Source: Blasia pusilla
Lineage: Eukaryota > Marchantiophyta > Marchantiopsida > Blasiales
Reading direction: 5' to 3'
Length of the DNA stretch: 64,000 nt
Assembly (NCBI GenBank): GCA_050084515.1
Contig: CM114273.1
Coordinates: 24,118,001 to 24,182,000 of the forward strand
Of this stretch, positions 36,809 through 53,699 are shown piece after piece (position 1 is the stretch's first letter; every line of letters starts with the position of its first letter). A program made the translations under genes and the position numbers. The notes under the pieces are model-generated. The model saw only the letters and a program-made list of their open reading frames with translations, made no database searches and was not told the origin of the DNA.

Positions 36809-37320
36809 AAAATCCTTATGCACCGACGTGCCAAATCTTGGCTAGACTTGAAATTCCTACGGACGCCATCTGATCTTGAAGATTTTTTATCCTTGTCAAA
36901 ACTTGCTCCGCGCTTTCTCCTTCTGAAAATTTCTCAGACGTAAGCTGATTCTCCAGATTTTGAATCTGAGTCTCATTCCTCGTTTCATATTGATTCTTTA
37001 GAATGTTCCATGCCTCAGCAACAGTGGTCGTATGTTGAATGAGAATCATGACAGAATCAGTTACATTCGTGACAATCGCATATAGAGCATCAGCGTTTCC
37101 ATGCCAGTAATACAACAGGATCGATATCACCAGATGAAGATGAACATGCAGAACTCAAAGTAGCTTGTGGATTCGAATCGACCCTTGTGGCCGTCTCCCA
37201 GATCTCAAATGATTCGAGGACTGCTCTCATTTTGAACTTCCACAATATATCGGTAGACCTATCTAACTTCCCTTCACCTAGCGGAGGAGGGCAAGCACAA
37301 ATTGACAAAGAAGTAGCCAT
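36809..37320 (-). pseudogene. Ty1/copia gag, 5' half
   Basis: Starts ATG 37,320 (MATSLSICACPPP) and reads through a UBN2-type gag block, AEAWNILKNQYETRNETQ ... AEQVLTRIKNLQDQMASVG, at 37,020-36,850, then stops at the nested insertion. Joined across the insertion it continues into the gag block at 25,330 after one small frame change. There is a frame shift near 37,110. Confidence 0.85.
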
Positions 37321-37410
37321 CTCTCAAGATTTTGTGCAAACACACTAGATTGCCAGATACGAAATATTGGAAAAGTAAGATAAGATACTAGATAATATAC
37401 TCGAATATCA

Positions 37411-37655
37411 TGTGAGAAAACAAAAAGTGACGAAATCACTGAAATCTTTACAAAACTTAGAGAAACAAAGTGGCCTAGTCTCTCCGAACGCTCACAGAAG
37501 AACTTAGATGGAACCAGAACATGGATATACCTTGACATACGAGAATGCGCTACCGCTGCGGCTCCCGACTATTTTCACTTCTCGAGAAACAAGGGTTTTT
37601 AACCTATTTCTTCATTTCTATTAATAGAAAAATTATCTAACCCTATATTGCATCA
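37411..37655 (-). mobile_element. 5' LTR of the nested Ty1/copia element
   Basis: 245-bp LTR, TGATGCAATATA at 37,655 to CTCACA at 37,411 on the minus strand. The next minus-strand bases, TGATATTCGAG, are a plausible degenerate primer-binding site, and the gag ATG follows 90 bp further on. Confidence 0.85.
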
Positions 37656-38580
37656 GGGTGCTCCGCCTGTTCGTCAAGTGTTTCCTATTTTTTTTCATGG
37701 GGATCGGCCGTAAATCTTCCAAGCCACCATAAAGATGTCATCTCTTTGGTCAAATATAAAGGTCATGAAGTTGAAAACAAACATTTGAGTTCAAAGGTTG
37801 GAAGGTCATTTATGTGATGAACAATAAGCTTTTGCTCTTTGGTTATTGGAAGTGGGAGAGGGTCGTGTATCTCTACATCCTCATTTGGGAGAAGACTTTA
37901 TATGATTACCATTTGAAATTGTTACTAATAGTAACAAGATATGTGACCTTAGTGTTTTGATCTATGCAAATTTTCCTAGCCGGTTTCATGACATTGATTT
38001 CTTAAGAGATGTGACTATTTTGACTTTAAGAAATAAAGATGTTGACGATATAAATGCAGATGTGATGTCTCGGTTTCCAGGAAAGATAATCCTTTTTACT
38101 TCTATCAATTTATTTTCTTATGGGAACTTTGTTTTTGGCAAGTTTTGATACTAGCATTACTTTTTCTCACTAATTTATTATATATTGTGTATATGAGCAT
38201 ATTTACCTCAGCATCAACTCTATTCCAAATGAGGAGATGAGCCATATCTACCAAAATGAATTTTTTAACACATACTTGCCTTATGGACTTCCTCTGCTTT
38301 GTTTATGTTTGAAGATTGGTGCTCCAATCATACTCTTACAAAACATGAATGGATCACATGGACAAGCAAACAAAACAAGATTGGCGATTCATGGATTTAT
38401 GTGATATTACATAGATGCTCAAATTATTACTCGGAAGAATATGGGAGATTGAGTTTTTATTCCACATATTCCATTGATTGCATCAGATCCAAGTTTGCCA
38501 TTTGATTTACGTAGGTTTCAATTCCCTATTAGCCCAGCTTTTGCTATGACTATTAATAAGTCTCAAGGTGAAACTTTACT
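37656..38580 (+). pseudogene. Helitron helicase C-terminal region, truncated
   Basis: Matches the Pif1-type helicase C-terminal third of Helitron proteins: FLRDVTILTLRNKDVDDINADV at about 38,000; LKIGAPIILLQNMNGSHGQAN at 38,310-38,375; FDLRRFQFPISPAFAMTINK at about 38,500. It ends at SQGETLL directly at the 49-bp palindrome (38,581). The remaining ~60 residues of helicase VI and the Helitron 3' terminus are lost. Stops and frame changes occur throughout. Confidence 0.85.
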
Positions 38581-38629
38581 TTAGTATGGCCGAGCAGCGT
38601 CCGAAGTCGACGCTGCTCGGCCATACTAA
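38581..38629. repeat. Perfect 21-bp inverted repeat with 7-base loop
   Basis: The arm TTAGTATGGCCGAGCAGCGT plus C (38,581-38,601) and its exact inverse (38,609-38,629) flank the loop CGAAGTC. It sits exactly where Helitron helicase coding (+) ends and methyltransferase-element coding (-) begins. The right arm, read on the minus strand, continues the methyltransferase frame (MAEQRRLR). The left arm is therefore a snap-back copy of retroelement sequence rather than a Helitron hairpin; it lacks a following CTRR. Confidence 0.9.
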
Positions 38630-38639
38630 GACTCAAAAT

Positions 38640-39911
38640 TCAAGTCAAACAATTCAGGTCCATGGCCTGACCCAACACATGACGTCGTGAAGCCTCAGAA
38701 ATGGAAGCAACCGTTGTCACACCAGTAGCAAATCCCATCGCACGCTCTCTCTCATTAGCGTTAGGCTCCACCAACTGTCACATATGAGAATCCCATACAA
38801 GCCCGGGACCACCTTCCCTGTAGGCATGTGACGAGGGAAAAATCACAAATGTGGGTAGTGCCATCCTAGGCTGGCCCACACGGTTCACCATTGCCATGGA
38901 TGACCGATCAATAACCCTCACCACTTGAGAAAGTTGCCCAAGTATCCAAGATACTATCCACCAGAAGGCAAGGATCAAGGATCATTGACTGCATCATATG
39001 CTCGACGAGAACCTCCCTAGGCAACAAGTTTGTCCACCACAAGCGTGGGCGATGTGCACGTGAGCCAACTCGCACAGCATCCAACAACACCGCTGGTCCA
39101 ATCCAAGACCACACCTCATGAACACTTGCCATCATCCGGTCCGAGTGTCACCCAACAATGGAACATTCTCTGAATGTAAGCTAGAGAGCACGTGCTCGAT
39201 GAACTCAAGATGTCATAACACTCGTAACATCTCCCAAAACAATCGAGACCTAGGGTCGTGTAATCCCTCACCACGACCAGCACGTGTATGACCCTGACAT
39301 GGCCATCCAGCAATCACCAAATCCACAAGACCAACCCTCTCAAGGTCCCGCGCCCCCAAAAATGCAATGTGTGACGGCAAAGCACGCTGGTACCCACGAA
39401 TAGCTAATGGCGGCAACAACTCAGGATATCTCCGCATCAACTGACCAATATGTCGAGATGAGACTCTCTGGGCCATCTCATCTCGCTCCACATACACGTA
39501 TCTCCGCACAGGAATACCGGCCTGCAACACTGCAGCCAAACCAGTGCTAATCCCACCAAAGAGATCTAACACACAAATGTCCTCCAGCCGATACTGCCAT
39601 ACAATGGGTGGAGTATCCAAAGGGGATAACCCAAGTGGACCAGAAGTAGGAGTCTGCCGTGGGGCCTCCTCTTCCTCGTGAGGTATAACAGCCTCATACC
39701 AAGCCTCTTGCACTAGGCGATCAGCCTCCTGCCGTAGTGCACCGCCAGAACTCCAAAGTGGCACATCCAATGATGAGGATGCCACTGTTGCAAAAATAGG
39801 GACCTCCTCTACCTCCTCATGTACAGGAGAATCCATAGCATAAACATTACCCTCCAAAAAGTCTCCTGGCCAAGTGACTACTCCATTAAAACCAGCCACA
39901 GATGCTAACAC
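38640..39911 (-). pseudogene. C5-cytosine DNA methyltransferase in a retroelement
   Basis: Would transfer methyl from S-adenosylmethionine to cytosine C5. Motifs are in canonical, unpermuted order on the minus strand: I, CVLDLFGGISTGLAA (about 39,570); IV, VIAGWPCQGHTRAGRGEGL with the catalytic Cys codon at 39,299-39,297; V, DPRSRLFWEML; VI, ENVP at about 39,160; VIII-like, HRPRLWWTNLLP at about 39,045; a conserved block, AYREGGPGLVWDS, at 38,830-38,785; IX/X, ERERAMGFATGVT and RHVLGQAMDLN to about 38,650. The order separates it from plant DRM enzymes, which are rearranged. Stops at 39,213-39,215, near 39,131, 38,776 and 38,646 and a frameshift near 39,130 show it is dead in this copy. It follows gag and protease in the same orientation; reverse transcriptase, expected next, is missing. 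Confidence 0.88.
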
Positions 39912-40490
39912 TATTGGGGAAGACCCTCCTGGTCAAGCCCCATAAATAAATCTCACAGGAACTTGGCTCATACGTCCATCCCCGAACTGCCAACCAGGTC
40001 TATAAGATGTTGTCTCAGTCCAGTAATCCATCTGAAAACCCATCGGGTACAATACTGCTCCTCCAACTAGTACATCATACGACTCGGATGATGTGACTAC
40101 CGCAGATACTCCCAACCGGGAGCTATCAGTCGCATGATCTGGTCTCAACTGCATGAAAAACTTCTCCCGTGTCATGAATTGAGACCTATCATTGGCTCCT
40201 CCAAGTGATGTTTGAATGGAATGGGCAAGGCTCAAGCTCGACCTCCGAATCCCCAAACCAATACATGCCGCCTTTCCCAACATCAAGGTTGGGCACCGAG
40301 TCTAACAAGACTCTATCTGGTCTATACACTTGTCTTGTAGGACTCACCAATCGGAATATCCCACCGGTTGTCAACATACATACACCAGGTGTAAGCCTCT
40401 CACAATCAATGGCTGGCGGGCCGGGTAATGCATCCATCTTCGCCGCTCGCTTGTCAAGTAGCACCGGTACTCAATGCTACACGACATAGA
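39912..40490 (-). pseudogene. Retropepsin-like protease region
   Basis: Between gag and the methyltransferase. VPVLLDKRAAKMDAL at about 40,465 is where a protease LLDSGA-type active site is expected, with the catalytic triplet now DKR. TPGVCMLTTGGIFRLVSPTR and VLVGGAVLYPMGFQMDYW (about 40,060) resemble the later strands of retropepsin domains. Broken into at least two frames (40,464-40,189 and 40,286-39,933). Confidence 0.55.
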
Positions 40491-41020
40491 GGGTCGCTCC
40501 ACCGCAACACCCTCATCCACCTTAGCACGTAGCAAGAACACCCCCACGTTCACACAACGTGGTCGCTGGCTGAAATACTGGGAACTAAGTCAACTCCTAA
40601 AGCCATCACTCTGTGGTCGAAAACAATGGGGATCCCAACACTTTGAAGTTGCCATCCGCACATCGCACTAGATCTTTGCATCCGTGTCTACTACACGCAA
40701 TGTAGATGCCTCGGTCCCCCCCCCACTGTCGGCTCAATAGGCGCGCGAGGAACCATGGATGGAGTCCTAAGCACCTCGGACAACAAGAATGACAGGGAAG
40801 GCTAGCTCGCCCCGGCCTCACCCCTCGTGGGTCCAACTCCACAAGAGCACCACGTGGCTCTAACGCCGAGTGGCCCTCTCAGAATCGCAGCCGATGCCTC
40901 AACGTGTCAGCCGACTCGCCATATAAGAGAGATCATCCCCTCCATAAGAGGTGGAAGCCCCTGCTCCAAAACCGATCTATCGGGATACCAACCATAGTAG
41001 CCAACTTTTGCTCCAATCGC

Positions 41021-42480
41021 TCAATCCGGCACCAAGTCGACTTGTCGTAGTGGTAGGGGTAGCCACCGAGGCTCTCCAACCACTGGTCCACCTCTAACAC
41101 CCCTACCACCTCTACCACCTCGGCCTCTCGGAGCTACTCCACCACGGCCACGGCCTGATCTCAACTCTGGATGAAGATCAAAGCAACGCTCTCGAGGATG
41201 ACCTGGTCTCCCGCAATGATCACACTGAGTTGGTGCCGACTGAGGCCCATCCTCCAAAGTCCGTCTCCCATCCTCTTGGGGACAAAACTTCCTAACATGA
41301 TCACCTCCATATGTCCAACATGACTGTCCTTGCTGCGGGGCAGCAAATGAAGGCAATGGTCTTTGCGCAAGTGTCCCTCTAGGACCTGACTGAGGTCGTG
41401 TGTACCCTCCATCACTCCCACTACTACTACCACCACCACTACTACGAGACTGTGAGGTGGGCTGCTGAACACGAGAAGTAGTAGTTGTATCCCTACTGAA
41501 TGCGGATGTCACCACTCCCTCCTTCACCATGTTAAGCTCAATCTTCTCAGTTAGAGCAAACACATGGGTCAATGTGGGTGAATCATCACTCATAAGAGTA
41601 GCATCACGTACCCTGTGGCGCAACTCTCTGTCCAAGATCCCATACCAAAACTGGATTGCCTGAGCCTTAGTCACACCCTGGGTAACTGAAATCAAGCATC
41701 GCATACGAGTGTATGCCTCACGAAGACTCTCACCAATCTTTCACTCAAATTCTTGAAGACTCCTCAACTTCTATGTCTTCATTCCTTGATAGTTCTTCTT
41801 CAACCTCTTGAAGAACTCTACAACCGGGCTAAACGATGGTGGGGCACTAGTACCTCCACTAGTACCCCCAATGGTACCTCCATGGGTACCTCCACTGGTA
41901 CCCCCCCTCCGGCTCTTATTCGTACCACTCAACGTCGGGCTGGCTGGCATAGTAGGAGCACTACTACCAATACCACCATGGGTAATTGACACATAGCCTG
42001 GAGACCAATATTGTCTCCATGCCTCAATCTCAGCAACATGGTCCCTCCTAAACTCATAGTAATCATCCATGGATGGTCCCTCCAAGTCTTTGAAACAACC
42101 CTTCCAAGCCAAGAAGGGTGTAAACAACGTGGCGTTCCGCAACATCTGCATATCACACCACGTATCAAACTCCTGCATGAAGTCCTCCAACTCAATGGTG
42201 CCCACTGCACCCGAGTATCGTCGTGGGCCCTTCATGGCCCCATATATCCCGTCCATGTCCCAAATCAATGGAGTTGCAACACTCGATAACAACGTAGAAG
42301 ACTCGGTGTTTGGAACACCCTCGTCCTCCTCTTCATCAACCGTCGGAAGTGGAAAAGGTAGCCGATACCTAAATCCACTCCGTGTGAAACCACCACTGTC
42401 CGCACCACGGTCCCCAACCAGACCACCCGACAGCTCCGTGATGACCAACGCCGATGCCGCACCACCACCAAATTATCACC
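41021..42480 (-). pseudogene. Gag with two zinc knuckles (Ty3/gypsy type)
   Basis: Blocks at 42,448-41,771 and 41,704-41,021, separated by a stop and frame change at about 41,760. A retrotransposon gag domain is visible (AIQFWYGILDRELRHRVRDA at about 41,660, preceded by the MDDYYEFRRDHVAEIEAWRQ helical part). The tail has a degenerate knuckle, CWTYGGDHVRKFC, and an intact CCHC, CDHCGRPGHPRERC, followed by an Arg-Gly-rich stretch. A Gly-Gly-Thr repeat region at 41,900-41,820 is coded by a GGTACC-rich short repeat. It supplies the coat protein for the element that carries the methyltransferase. Confidence 0.8.
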
Positions 42481-42485
42481 ACTAA

Positions 42486-44130
42486 GTAACCAAGTGACGT
42501 CGATGTCGCTCTACTATTCTAGCTCTACTAGCTATGGGTGAAGGCAACCTAACCTTTCATCACCACAAGAAGCCTCCCACGGTCTACTGGTCATCACTCC
42601 AGCCTCACTACCGATAGCACACAGGAGTAACACTACTCTGGAAATCAGCTTCAACCCTAACAATGGGCGTGCAAGCAAGAAGCAACGATGGAGGGGATCC
42701 AAACATAGGAAGTCCAACGACAACCCTCCAATCGCAAATGGAAATCAAGGTAACACAAACCACCAAACGTGGCGCCCCCTGAATCCACAAAACCCACCAC
42801 ACAATTCTAACGCAATAGCTACTCCGCCGCGGGTCCATGACGTGCTAGTCGAACTCGCAGCACCTGAAAATATCACATGCATGGAGAGGCTACACCATAC
42901 TATGCACTAGAGGTCCATCAACCAAAAACCTGAGATGCATAAAGCGCCTAACACCTCTCCGAACAGCACCAAATGAGCTACAACACTGTGTACACTGGCA
43001 TAGTTAAGAACTCAGCAGTTAAGCGTCTTCCAGGCAGAATAGCCCAAAGATGGGTGACTAGTTATGCAACACTCAAATCACAAATCCTGCAAAAACTGCC
43101 TCACGCCCAAGCAAGCATGCTTGCTTGCTTGCTCCTTGCTCCTTACTCCGCCTCTCACGCCCACTCGCCCCGAGCTACCACGAGTTGCCTCGAAGCCTCA
43201 AAACGCCGAGACATGCCCCATTCGCCATGCTTCGCTATGGAGATAGGCCCAACCAAGGCACCCCCAACGGGATAGGCATCTCCAACAATGAACGAGTCAC
43301 CAACCAACCAGCCCCTCCGATCCGCTGTCCATCATAGCTAGTCCGCGAAATTTCGATCAGCAATTACTTCACAAATCCATGACCAAAATCAAATTTGTTT
43401 CGACCAGAATTAAATTGACCACCATAGCTATCTCTCCACAAAAAATCAGCTACAACCAAGCTATGTACTCCAAGCTAAAAATCAGACAAACTTGCTGTCC
43501 ATACACCTCCAGAATCGCAAATCCGACAACGCTTCCGCCAAGTTTCATGCACGCAGAAATCCGCAACGCTCCACACACTCAAGCTGATAGCTTCACATGA
43601 GATCACAATACAAGTAGCAATATGAACCTCTCATCCGATTTGGATGAACTTCAACAGAGCTTCCGCACACCAAGCTCTCCACATCAGAAAACCGTCGCGA
43701 ACCAGAATCTTCAATCCTTGATAACTTCCAACTCCCTTGACGAAATCCAGCGATCTAAAGCGCGTTGGAAAGCTCTCAGCAAGGCGCTTCTTTCCCAATC
43801 AACCACGCACCAGATTCACACCTCCAACATAGGCCACAAGCCACGAACATCCACGGCTGAGTACACAATCAGCCCTAACCAGATCCTACTGATCCACAAT
43901 CGATCTACTCCAGTTCTTTGAGTGAAATCCGTGAAAGACCTACTGTCATAAAACACGTATAGAATCACATACAATCGAGCCAAACCCACTCCACGATGGG
44001 AGAATCTAGTCAAAGCTTGCGGGAAACACCATAGCCAAGAGCTCTACTCACTACCAAGGCTAACTCCCAACGCAACAGGCTCAACTCAAAGAACTGACTG
44101 TTCTTTGAGTGCACTCCACCTTATATCCTT
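42486..44130 (-). mobile_element. Probable leader and 5' LTR of the methyltransferase element
   Basis: No gene is visible. By position, upstream of gag on the minus strand, this should be the untranslated leader and 5' LTR. A candidate primer-binding site (TGGTGCTGTTCGG on the minus strand, about 42,973-42,961) would put the LTR to its right. No second LTR copy is present in the window to confirm boundaries. Confidence 0.3.
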
Positions 44131-47100
44131 CAACCTAAGAGCGGGCCCTACTGGAGAAGTCACCCTCAACTGAGTAACCCCCAATCCTATGTATGAAATC
44201 GCATCTCTACCTAGATACTGCGGCCCTACATAAGGTATGGCCTCTACTAGCACACTATACTCTACGACATAATCCGTATGGTCATGACAACCTTTAAAGA
44301 CTACAAAATTTGACCAAATAATTGGACTGCCTAAATTATCTTGTCCTACTATGTTAAAGATATGCCCCGCTTGTCAATCTTGAGTGTCCATTTTTCATAT
44401 AGATTAGCATAAACATTATGATCCATTTCTCTTGTCAAACCACAAACCCTAAGTGTTAAGATCTAAAATCAACTATGCTTCAATTGGCAAAATCGCATGT
44501 TTTCCTCACAAAGGCAATTACCGAGAGAAACGGTTGTTGCATTTTTTTTATATTCACCATCCATCTCTTGGTTTGCATCATTAATCTTAGCAACTCCCTT
44601 ATATGAAGGAAATCCTAGATTAATGGTCTCAAGTTAGACATCAAAGAAGTCCTTGTTATATGACAAACATGGTTCATGGAATAGGATGACCTAATCCTAT
44701 TTTGTATCAAGGCGTATGACACCCTAATACGACGTAAGGGTCTAGGGGTACATCCAAAGGAAAAAAACTTGAAATACAATCGAAATAAAAAGCTTAAATG
44801 CTTTGATTTCTCAAGTAATAAAATAGTCAAGAAACCAAAGCGGTAGCGCATTATGTTACTTTGAATGTTGAAACTTGGAAATAGAGAAACTTTAATATAG
44901 GAGAATGTGCTTCTACCATGGTTGCCTCACTAATGAGTCATTATATGACTAGTCTAAGGAATAGGGAGTTTGACTTTTTTTGTTCCATTTTACTTAGTCG
45001 TATGATTCTAACTTCTTTAACGTATAAATTGAGACCACTAATCAAGGCTTCTCCTTATATAAGGGGGTTGTTCAAATTAAAGATTCAAGTAATGAGGTGC
45101 ATGTAGAAGTTATAAACCATTCCTCTAATAGATTTAACAAGGTGTCTTTCATCATTTATCCTTTGCATTGGTCAATTATGATAAAACTAGTATAAGCCCA
45201 TGCAATGCATGGGTTTAAATTACCTCACATAACTCTAAAAAATTTCAAATACCGTTTTAAATCAATTTCGAGAAATCCTATAGGTTCTTAAGGCAAACGT
45301 TCCTGTTGGTTGAAAGCGCCAAGTGAAAGATATTCTATTATGACAATGATAGAATGGTTTCATGCAAGACTACTAATTAGAAGGTATTTGCAATGCAAAC
45401 CTTACTCATTAATATATGTTATGCCTTTGATATTCAGAGGCAAATAATTTCCCATTTTTAGAATGGTTTGCAAATTCTTCTTTTCTATTTTAAAAACATA
45501 GTCTACATTCTATAAAAGGCAAGAGAAACCTTGTCATTCCATCACAAAGTATCTATTACTTTAGAATATTCTTTCCATTATAAGTAATCTCACTTCTTTA
45601 TATATTTAAAAAAAATTGAGACTACTATGTGTTTCATCCATATAGACACATGTAACGTAATGATTCAACTTATTTCCTTCCTACAAGAGTTAATATGACA
45701 TCTTATTTCATTTCCCCATTCAAAATACTCCCTTCTTTAGTTAAAAGCGGAGATTGACAATTCACATCTTAGTTCTCATTGGTTTAGTTGTTACTGCAGT
45801 ACCTTAAACTAATGTATTTTTAGAACAAGAGCGTTCTAAAAATTTAGCATTGTGCTCTATTCTTTCAAGGCTTTAGATTTCTGCTTAATCTAATTTTTTT
45901 TGGTTCTCAATCCTTTTGTTAGATATAAGAGAAATACAATTCAAATAAGCTTCGAATGTAAAATATTTCTTGCTTCGACAAGAAATATTCTTGTCGGAAG
46001 CAAAGTCGATAGTAAGACAACCACTAAAACTTAACCTCTAGTATAAATGGGAAAAAATCTTTGTATACACTTTGAAATTTCATCTCCAAGCCAACTCATT
46101 TCTAGGTCAGCTTAATTTTTCTTTGTGAACCACTTAAGTCTTTTGAACAAATTCACAGTTGAATCTAGTGGACTCAGGTTTGCCAAGAAGTGGCCACACA
46201 ACACCTATGGGCACCAAGACCTTCGTAAAGCAAACCGGTAGAAGTTGGGAATTTCGATTTTCACGTGATAATCTGTCAATACCAATTATAATGTTTGTTA
46301 AAATCGTAAGAGAATCAATTTAATTTTTAAAGAACGTTGTTCATGTCTACATTATTTTGGGGGAATCTTTGCACAGCACTGCCTTAAACTATTGCTAACC
46401 GAATGCTTGGCGCATTCACCTTACTCTCCCAAATCATGGATGTTGTGAGCTTCATGCTTAAGACATTTTTGTCTCCACGGAAGTTTTGAAAAACCTTCAC
46501 AACCTATAAAGCTGCATTAAATCCTGTCTTAGTTTCTAGAAATAGGACTGGTACGAACATGCCTATGTATGGCATTGGCGTGGGTTAGAATACCATTATT
46601 CCCGACATTCACTGAATTACTCCCCAGGAAAACAACGTCCACCAAAAGCAATTCACCTGAAAACACAAAAGCAATTCTTCTAACAGAAATTTCTGTACAA
46701 ACTGAATACCAAGCCCAACTCAGCAAAAGACATGCAGTGGGGGGACCTCAACAACAGAGTGCAGAGTCGTATCCCTTAAGGAGCTGAAGTGGACTAATGC
46801 AGTAGCCATATTCTGGTGAAGTGTGGTGTATTCACCAGTCTGCTCATTTTGAACTGTGCCTCAGGCTCAGCAGCCCAGAATCAAGCTCTAGGCTCTGTAA
46901 GAAAAGAGCCTAAATATCTCCATGGTTGCAGTAGACCCTTCAGAAGTTAGTCTTACCCTCCTCCGGCGACCAACTGACTTTAGAATTAGCAAATGAAACA
47001 CCATAGCATGCCTGTTGCAATTCAAGAGTGATTGTGCCACCTCCAACAACGTCTTTACCAAAACTCCTTCTTATGATAAAGACCTAGGCTTGCCCAACCA

Positions 47101-48044
47101 ATAAAGTACTCATGTACAAAACTTCCAAGCAAAAAAAGTTATGCATAAGAAGCCGCACTTTCTCCTGAAAAGAGAGATGTCTATGATCTACACGCTATTT
47201 GTCAAACATTACTATACACAAATTCTTTCAAGTCAAATACCTGCAACCCTACCAAAAACCAGTGAGTTGTAACTAGACACAAAGATTGCTCTGCGTGGGC
47301 AGTTATGAACAATCATGTACTCGTCAACACACCCAACCACAAGTGTCTACAAAACACTGCTAAAACAGTATTGCAACCACAAAACCTGATGTGAAAGATG
47401 TGACAAATACATATCAGTTCAATGAGTTACGATCATGCTCAGGAGACCCTACACAAGGACAGGCAAGGCTAGTCCAGAAGTCAGCTTGACTCGATGACAC
47501 AATTGTTTCTGGAAAATTGATTGAACAAAAGACCTTTGCATGGGTCTTGTGTCATGCTTTCAATTAACAAAAAGTCGAACCTTCTTCTTCAGGACGAGTC
47601 TTCTACCTCAGGAAATTGAATGTACCTACTGTGATCCATACAGAGAGCAAGGCTGCCGCTCAAACAACTCTTTAAGACATGAGTCATTGCACAAGACCCA
47701 CCTATCTAAGTATAGAAGAATCCTGTTCTCACTCCACAAAGGAACCAAGCATTGTCACATGGCCTGGATTTTGTCACCTGACTATCCCTCTATAATCAAT
47801 CAACTTCCGCTCACCGTGTGATACAAGTCACCTCACTTTATTGGTTATGGGAACCTAAGGACAAAAGGTTTACAAATAATCATTAGAAACCTTCAGGAGA
47901 TGCAACTCTTTCTAGACAGTAACTTCTTGTCTCCTCCCGGAATCTATGCTCCCACACTCCTCCCAGTAGACTAAAAGCTCCATGGAGCCAATCATATCTT
48001 TGCCAATCACTTGTCGACTTCACAGTCAGAAAGAATGAGATTGA
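44131..48044. other. AT-rich intergenic region, no gene recognised
   Basis: Scattered short frames only. Contains a Helitron-type 3' terminus at 45,187-45,214 (listed separately). The 46-48 kb part is the 3' flank of SEC23 and probably holds its terminator. No RNA gene was identified. Confidence 0.5.
45187..45214 (-). mobile_element. Helitron-type 3' terminus (hairpin + CTAG)
   Basis: On the minus strand a short hairpin (CCCATGCA / TGCATGGG, 45,214-45,198) is followed seven bases later by CTAG and then T at 45,186. This is the arrangement of Helitron 3' ends (hairpin, CTRR, host T). The element body would extend to the right; no matching 5' TC end was found, and it could be a non-autonomous copy. 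Confidence 0.55.

Positions 48045-53699
<5,655 letters not shown>

Larger units (their letters stand above)
21343..37655 (-). mobile_element. Complete Ty1/copia element, split by a nested insertion
   Basis: LTRs at both ends share orientation and sequence. Protein blocks run in canonical copia order (gag, protease, integrase, RT, RNase H) from right to left. Subtracting the insertion (25,345-36,808) and one target copy leaves about 4.84 kb, the normal size of a copia element. No 5-bp target duplication flanks the LTRs (CGGAT on the left, GGGTG on the right). The Helitron parts on the two sides are not contiguous, so deletion or rearrangement accompanied or followed this insertion. Confidence 0.85.

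Noticed and set aside
38581-38629. Helitron 3' hairpin
   Set aside because: The stem is much longer than usual, no CTRR follows at the right distance, and one arm continues retroelement coding. A fold-back junction explains it better.
38640-39911. Host DRM-type methyltransferase gene
   Set aside because: Motifs are in unpermuted order, it directly follows gag and protease in the same orientation, and there are no introns or UBA domain.
42011-42485. 92- and 138-codon frames on the plus strand over gag
   Set aside because: Antisense shadows of the minus-strand gag.
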